From contig NZ_JAGOBJ010000009.1 of the NCBI RefSeq assembly GCF_017983445.1, positions 62,001 through 126,000 on the forward strand: DNA of 64,000 nt, given 5' to 3'. This DNA comes from Halomonas sp. (GTDB taxonomy: Bacteria > Pseudomonadota > Gammaproteobacteria > Pseudomonadales > Halomonadaceae). The position numbers and the translations under genes were made by a program. Positions 57,267 to 64,000 of the stretch are shown here, piece by piece. The first letter of the stretch is position 1. Each line of letters opens with the position of its first letter. A model generated the notes under the pieces. It was not told the DNA's origin, did no database searches, and saw nothing but the letters and a program-made list of their open reading frames with translations.

Positions 57267-59169
<1,903 letters not shown>

Positions 59170-59201
59170 AGTTATGCTTCGCTGTAGCGAATTTGATGCC
59201 C

Positions 59202-59230
59202 ATTATAACACTTGATTATTACCAATTCAA
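59202..59230 (-). promoter_or_regulatory. sigma70-type promoter of ectABC
   Basis: On the minus strand, TTGAAT (59225-59230) and a perfect TATAAT (59202-59207) are 17 bp apart, starting transcripts about 25 bp before the ectA ATG. A separate stress-sigma promoter upstream is possible but not clear. Confidence 0.72.
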
Positions 59231-59356
59231 AAATCATATTATCCACTGCTCTATATTCCATAATTTTTGGTTATAGTTAGTTCTTTTGGGTCGCGACAGA
59301 CACCTTCCGTAACAGACCAATATGAGTTTAGTCTAAGTTTTAAAAAACGTGATGTA

Positions 59357-59384
59357 TAAAAAAAGCGAGCCTATTGGCTCGCCA
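59357..59384 (-). terminator. Terminator of gor
   Basis: Stem GCGAGCC/GGCTCGC (59365-59371 and 59376-59382), followed on the minus strand by TTTTTTT. Confidence 0.88.
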
Positions 59385-59400
59385 TTTAGTTACTTAAAGG

Positions 59401-60783
59401 TCAGTGTCGTGTCACGGTTCTTAAGGTGACAAACTCTTCGGCACCGGTCGGGTGAATACCAATGGTTAAATCAAAGTCCTGCTTAGTGAGACCCGCTCTA
59501 ACGGCAATGGCAATACACTGAATAATCTCCCCCGCTTCATCGCCTACCATGTGGGCACCAACGACTCTATCGGTTTCATCATCCACGATAAGCTTCATTA
59601 GCGTGCGTTCCTGACTTCCCGACAAGGTATGTTTCATCGCCCGAAACTCAGTAGAATAAACGCGAATTTTGGTAAGTTTTTGCCGAGCTGCTTCTTCACT
59701 CAGTCCTACGGTGCCGATATTGGGATGGCAGAATACGGCAGTGGCCACTGTTGCATAATCAAGTGGCATGGGCTGTGTCTCTTTAAAGTGATAGTCCACA
59801 AGCTGCATGGCCTCAGCAAGAGCGACGGGGGTTAGCTCTGGGCCAGCCGTCAAATCTCCTAGAGCCAAAATGGAGGGTACTAACGTTTCATAGCGCTCGT
59901 TGACCGGAATTTTACCATCGCCATCCAGGCTAATACCCAACTTTTCGATACCCAGGCCCTGAACGTTGGCTTTACGCCCCGTGGCCGCTAGTATCGCATC
60001 CACTTCTAACACTTCACCGGTGGTCAGGTAGACGTTATAGCTGGATCCCGTAGCCTCAATACGCTCGATATTGGCGTTGAAATGGAGGTTGACACCCTTT
60101 TTGTCCATTTCATTACGGGTGAACTCGCGTACTTCGTGGTCAAATTGCTTTAGAAATAGATCGCCCCGATAAATCAGATGGGTCTCGCTACCCAAGCCGT
60201 TAAAGATACTCGCAAATTCAACCGCGATATATCCACCGCCCAATACCAGAAAACGCTTCGGGAATGTTTCTAAGTCAAAGACCTGATTTGAGTCCAGCGC
60301 ATGCTCTTTACCTGGGAAGTCAGGCACCCATGGCCACCCCCCCGTTGCCAGTAAAATCTTGTTTGCCGTGATATGAGTCACGCCATTTTCATCTTTCAAT
60401 GCTGCCGTATGGCCGTCAACCAGCTGTGCGCGGGCATTAAACAGCGTGACGTCTGCCCCTTCGAGCATACGCTGATAAATTCCATTCAAGCGCTTAATTT
60501 CACTGGTTTTATTATCTCTTAACGTGGCCCAGTCAAACGTGGCAGGCTCCGAAAGGCTCCAGCCAAACCCTGCTGCGTCGTCGAAGCTATCATGAAAATG
60601 GGCCGCATATGCGTAAAGCTTCTTGGGGACACAGCCCACATTAACGCAGGTGCCGCCTAGGTAACGGTCTTCTACAATAGCAACCTTTGCGCCTGTCGCA
60701 GCCGCGGTGCGGGCAGCACGAACGCCGCCTGAACCTGCACCAATTACTAGCAGGTCATACTCATATTCAGAATCGGCTACCAT
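59401..60783 (-). CDS. gor: Glutathione-disulfide reductase
   Basis: A 460-residue FAD/NADPH enzyme. FAD site GAGSGGVRAAR, redox disulfide C46-C51 in GGTCVNVGCVPKK, NADPH site GGGYIAVEFA near 175, and catalytic HPTGAEE at the C-terminus. Length is typical of proteobacterial Gor. It maintains reduced glutathione. Confidence 0.95.
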   Translation of the reverse strand: MVADSEYEYDLLVIGAGSGGVRAARTAAATGAKVAIVEDRYLGGTCVNVGCVPKKLYAYAAHFHDSFDDAAGFGWSLSEPATFDWATLRDNKTSEIKRLNGIYQRMLEGADVTLFNARAQLVDGHTAALKDENGVTHITANKILLATGGWPWVPDFPGKEHALDSNQVFDLETFPKRFLVLGGGYIAVEFASIFNGLGSETHLIYRGDLFLKQFDHEVREFTRNEMDKKGVNLHFNANIERIEATGSSYNVYLTTGEVLEVDAILAATGRKANVQGLGIEKLGISLDGDGKIPVNERYETLVPSILALGDLTAGPELTPVALAEAMQLVDYHFKETQPMPLDYATVATAVFCHPNIGTVGLSEEAARQKLTKIRVYSTEFRAMKHTLSGSQERTLMKLIVDDETDRVVGAHMVGDEAGEIIQCIAIAVRAGLTKQDFDLTIGIHPTGAEEFVTLRTVTRH

Positions 60784-60922
60784 TATCTGCTCCTATAGAT
60801 TTTCATGCGCGCTAAGCGCTTGGCTGAGCCTGCTTATTGACCTTAGTTGTAGAGAAGGTTAAAACCTTGTCTACTTACTTGCATTTCGCCTTAACCTGAC
60901 GATGTAATGAAACGGAGATTCA

Positions 60923-61570
60923 ATGTCTGATCCTATTGCGACGCTTCTCGACAATAATCGTGCCTGGGCTGAACGCATGTGCGAAGAAGATCCCGAGTAT
61001 TTCAAGCGCCTTTCAGATCAGCAAAATCCTGATTATTTGTGGATAGGCTGCTCTGATAGCCGGGTTCCTGCCAATCAGATTATTGCCCTGCCGCCCGGTG
61101 AGGTTTTCGTTCACCGCAATGTTGCCAATCTTTTGCATCATACTGATATGAATGCACTGTCCGTCGTTCAGTATGCCGTAGATGTACTTAAAGTTAGCCA
61201 TATCATGATTGTTGGCCACTACGGCTGCGGTGGGATCAGAGCGGCAGTGACGGGTGGTGAATGCGGTGTGGTTGATTACTGGCTACATTCGGTGCGTGAG
61301 CAATATAACCAGCATCGAAACACACTTGGACATCTTCCCTTGGATGAGCAAATAGACCGTATGTGCGAGCTCAACGTTAAAGCACAGGTTAACAGCTTAT
61401 GCCGTACTAAAATTCTGCAAAGGGCATGGCAACGCGGCCAATCCATCTCCATACATGGCTGGGTCTATGGCTTAAGCGATGGCCGCGTAAAAGACCTCAA
61501 ATGTACGGTGACTGGCCTAGATCAGGTGGAAACGCTTTACCGTATTGATCGCATACAGTCGGGCGATTAA
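60923..61570 (+). CDS. can: Beta-class carbonic anhydrase
   Basis: A 215-residue zinc enzyme interconverting CO2 and bicarbonate. Zinc ligands C43 (with D45 and R47 in CSDSRVP) and H and C of VGHYGCGG are present. Length and sequence fit E. coli Can. AACGGAG precedes the ATG. Confidence 0.95.
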   Translation: MSDPIATLLDNNRAWAERMCEEDPEYFKRLSDQQNPDYLWIGCSDSRVPANQIIALPPGEVFVHRNVANLLHHTDMNALSVVQYAVDVLKVSHIMIVGHYGCGGIRAAVTGGECGVVDYWLHSVREQYNQHRNTLGHLPLDEQIDRMCELNVKAQVNSLCRTKILQRAWQRGQSISIHGWVYGLSDGRVKDLKCTVTGLDQVETLYRIDRIQSGD

Positions 61571-61575
61571 GCATC

Positions 61576-61657
61576 AGGCGGCTATGACCAAGCAGTACTT
61601 ATAGCTAAATAGCACTAAGGCCAAGTAGCATGGCTCAGTTCATAGCCGCCTTTATTT
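61576..61657. terminator. Long hairpin terminator between can and msrA
   Basis: Arms AGGCGGCTATGA (61576-61587) and TCATAGCCGCCT (61640-61651) pair perfectly over a 52-nt loop, followed by TTATTT. Confidence 0.65.
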
Positions 61658-61672
61658 GATTGTAGTTTAGGG

Positions 61673-62296
61673 TTACCCACCAATAGGGCAAGTCACCCCT
61701 GTGCCCTTCAAGCCACAGTAGCCATTCGGATTTTTATCGAGATATTGCTGATGGTACGTTTCTGCAAAATAGAACGTATCCAGCGGTTCGATTTCCGTGG
61801 TAATTGCTCCCCTGCCTACCTTACTCAAAGCACTTTGATAAGCCTCTGCGCTCTGCCTCGCTGCCGTTAGCTGCTTATCGGTTGTGGTATAAATCACCGA
61901 GCGATACTGTGAGCCAATATCATTGCCCTGACGATTTCCCTGAGTTGGGTCATGCTCTTCCCAAAATACCTGAAGCAAGGCTTCAACCGTCACTTTGCTT
62001 GGGTCATAGATCACGCGGACGACTTCCGCATGCCCGGTTCGCCCGGAGCAAACTTCCTGATAGGTGGGATGCTGAGTAGTACCGCCTGCATAGCCTGCAG
62101 CCGTAACGTAAGCCCCGGGCTGCTGCCAGAACAGGCGCTCGACACCCCAGAAGCAACCCATTCCCAACACGATTTCTTCGTGGTTTTCAGGATAAGGCGC
62201 ATGTAGTGAGTGACCATTGATAGTATGGTATTCACTGGTTTCGACGGGCGTTGTGCGCCCTGTTTGGGCGTCTTTACCATCGTTAAATTGTGTCAT
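61673..62296 (-). CDS. msrA: Peptide-methionine (S)-S-oxide reductase MsrA
   Basis: A 207-residue repair enzyme. The catalytic Cys is C48 in [13 protein letters not shown]; the resolving cysteines lie near the C-terminus in [20 protein letters not shown] precedes the ATG. It follows tamB by 10 bp on the same strand and is probably co-transcribed. Confidence 0.95.
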   Translation of the reverse strand: MTQFNDGKDAQTGRTTPVETSEYHTINGHSLHAPYPENHEEIVLGMGCFWGVERLFWQQPGAYVTAAGYAGGTTQHPTYQEVCSGRTGHAEVVRVIYDPSKVTVEALLQVFWEEHDPTQGNRQGNDIGSQYRSVIYTTTDKQLTAARQSAEAYQSALSKVGRGAITTEIEPLDTFYFAETYHQQYLDKNPNGYCGLKGTGVTCPIGG

Positions 62297-62306
62297 GTCA
62301 GCCTCT

Positions 62307-64000
62307 CTATTGCTGCTTATAAGTTACAGGGCTACCTCGACGGGAGAAGGTATAGATCAAATCCACCGCCTGATTAGTACCCGATACAGCCTGTACATAT
62401 AGATTACGCCATAGCGTATAACGTAACGTTAGTTCGGCAATTGGCGAGAAAATTCCCACACCATAGCTAATACGCAGATCATCGGATAGCTGACCACTCA
62501 AGGCCACCTGACTGTCATCCCCAGTACCGGTCGTATCCAGTGCCAGATCATCGATACCAAACGCTTCACCAATGGAGCCGACAGCTCCCCCCGTGCGGCC
62601 CAGGGACATACCAATCAACGCTGTTGTCAGAGCACTGTCCATACCGCCACTAGAATCTGATGCCCGGCCTCTCAACACATAGGAGAGAGCCTGGTTTTCG
62701 GGCATGGATGGCTCTGAGAAAATCGTCACGTTAGGCTCTTCAGCACTGCCCGTTACGCGTAGTCCGGCAATAACATCGTCTTCTGTCACATCCGGATTAC
62801 GGATTGCTTCGAAGTCAAGTGAAGGCAGCCCAGGTGGTCCGCTAAACAGTAGCTGACCGCGGCGGATCAACAGATCCTGACCAAAGGCTTGGAAACGACC
62901 ATCGACGAGATTTACTTCGCCAAATAGCTGAAGTCCACCGCTGTCTTGACGAATTTCCAGCGTGCCGCCTAAGCCTGATTCAAGGCCATAGGCGGAAATC
63001 AGCATGTCTCTGCCCAGCGTGAGGGTAATCAGAACGTCTAGCTCCATACCTGTTTCAGCCAATTCATCGGCGGCACTAGGTCCGCCATTTTCAGCTGCGC
63101 GCCGCACCTCTTCTTCAGCTTCGCGATCTTCACGCTCGGTAATAATAATTTCATCCGAGCTGGGTTCAATCGTAGAGGCAGAGCTTGAGCCAATCTCCAA
63201 CCGTGCCCAAGGTAAATCCACATTACCCCGTACCTGCAATCGCTCTGGCGTTATACGTACCCGAATATCTGGCGCTGCCTCCAGGCGGCCAAACTGGGGC
63301 AATACCAACAGTAATGGCTCTTGCGTAGCGTTAAGGTCTATGCCTATTCGCCAGTCGTCCGCGCCGGGCCAATAGGCGTCCCCGGTAATGTTCAGTCGGC
63401 CACGCTCGGCCGCCACGAAACCATTGATATCGCCCTGCTCACCATCAAACGAGAGATTTATTTCGCCATCGCGTACATCAACAGGAATATCGGGGCCGCG
63501 AACTCGCAAGCCACGCAACGCCAATGTACCCTGCAAATCTGGTTGGCTGGTGGTGCCGCCAATCTGCACTCGGCCGTTTAATTCACCTTCAAGGCTATCC
63601 ATGCCCACGACCATAGGACGATAAGGAGCTAAGGCGATATTATTAGCCAGCAACTCGCCATCCAATGTACCTCGCCCAAGCGGATCGTTGAGAGATAGAT
63701 CAAGTCTCAAATCACCAGCTTCAGAAAACGACAGCACTATGTTGATATCCGCCTGTGTCTGGTTCGCCTGCAGGTTTGCATCCAGATTAATGACCGGTAG
63801 CTGAACGGGTTGCCCGTAATCGTTGATTGCGGTAATCGCAAGCTCGCTAAGCACTTGAACGTCGGCTTGCCAGCGTGCGCCGCCTTGGCGCCAATCAACC
63901 ACCATATCCGCCGTGGTATCGCCCTCGAACGACCACTCTTCAGGTAAGAACGGTTCGAGCATCTCCATAGGTACTTCGCGTACGGTTAATACCGCACGCC
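62307..64000 (-). CDS. tamB: Translocation and assembly module protein TamB (partial, N-terminus outside window)
   Basis: The C-terminal 564 residues of a large beta-rich protein. The frame is open across the right edge; the ATG at 63968 is internal. The DUF490 region is clear, with [39 protein letters not shown] and the end [29 protein letters not shown]. TamB spans the periplasm and moves lipids or outer-membrane proteins with TamA, which would lie upstream, outside. Confidence 0.92.
   Translation of the reverse strand, partial: RAVLTVREVPMEMLEPFLPEEWSFEGDTTADMVVDWRQGGARWQADVQVLSELAITAINDYGQPVQLPVINLDANLQANQTQADINIVLSFSEAGDLRLDLSLNDPLGRGTLDGELLANNIALAPYRPMVVGMDSLEGELNGRVQIGGTTSQPDLQGTLALRGLRVRGPDIPVDVRDGEINLSFDGEQGDINGFVAAERGRLNITGDAYWPGADDWRIGIDLNATQEPLLLVLPQFGRLEAAPDIRVRITPERLQVRGNVDLPWARLEIGSSSASTIEPSSDEIIITEREDREAEEEVRRAAENGGPSAADELAETGMELDVLITLTLGRDMLISAYGLESGLGGTLEIRQDSGGLQLFGEVNLVDGRFQAFGQDLLIRRGQLLFSGPPGLPSLDFEAIRNPDVTEDDVIAGLRVTGSAEEPNVTIFSEPSMPENQALSYVLRGRASDSSGGMDSALTTALIGMSLGRTGGAVGSIGEAFGIDDLALDTTGTGDDSQVALSGQLSDDLRISYGVGIFSPIAELTLRYTLWRNLYVQAVSGTNQAVDLIYTFSRRGSPVTYKQQ

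Overview
The window looks like chromosome of a halophilic gammaproteobacterium of the family Halomonadaceae (Halomonas/Vreelandella type). The main reason is a complete ectABC operon for the compatible solute ectoine, with EctA, EctB and EctC that resemble the Halomonas elongata proteins closely. A BCCT osmolyte transporter, an NhaP2-type K+/H+ antiporter, a tusDCBE cluster beside a Bax-inhibitor gene, and a PA1766-1768-like operon fit the same lineage.

Layout. 1-3.1 kb: the edge of an NMT1/THI5-like binding protein, nhaP2 and a tRNA-Ser(TGA). 3.6-6.5 kb: a three-gene type III polyketide cluster (synthase, methyltransferase, FAD oxidoreductase). 6.6-15.5 kb: small proteins, a candidate Csr/Rsm-type sRNA, a Crp/Fnr regulator divergent from a TPP enzyme, a flavodoxin-like protein, hemerythrin, aldo/keto reductase and a secreted dienelactone hydrolase. 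15.6-25.4 kb: yccA-like gene, tusDCBE for tRNA thiolation, a cupin regulator, an HDAC-like deacetylase divergent from a PatZ-like acetyltransferase, pdxH, wrbA-like and smrA. 25.4-27.3 kb: a hipBA-type toxin-antitoxin pair with four phased operators. 27.3-39.2 kb: sulfite reductase with its DUF934 partner, a MATE pump, metH, nfuA, a BCCT transporter that seems to start at ATT, and msrPQ. 39.3-46.9 kb: a KfrA-like protein divergent from a lone tyrosine recombinase, then sufE, yidD, hisI, zur and a retropepsin/transglutaminase-like/ATP-grasp operon. 56.7-64 kb: ectABC, gor, carbonic anhydrase, msrA and the end of tamB.

The accessory part is 47.0-56.6 kb. It holds a two-gene cassette: a 1662-residue NERD/pseudokinase/kinase/SF1-helicase protein translationally coupled to a 485-residue protein with a winged-helix region. 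Around it are two diverged direct repeats of 330-400 bp, tandem arrays of a ~20-bp repeat, inverted copies of the same repeat on the far side, a decayed IS3 transposase end and a frameshifted zinc-ribbon gene. I read this as a probable anti-phage system carried by a degenerate or non-autonomous mobile element whose repeat layout recalls Tn7-like ends. It is the strongest candidate for an undescribed system here. The domain signatures are visible in the sequence; the defence role and the element type are inference.

Starts were moved to internal codons where a ribosome-binding site or family length supported this. No CRISPR array, rRNA or prophage structural gene was seen.
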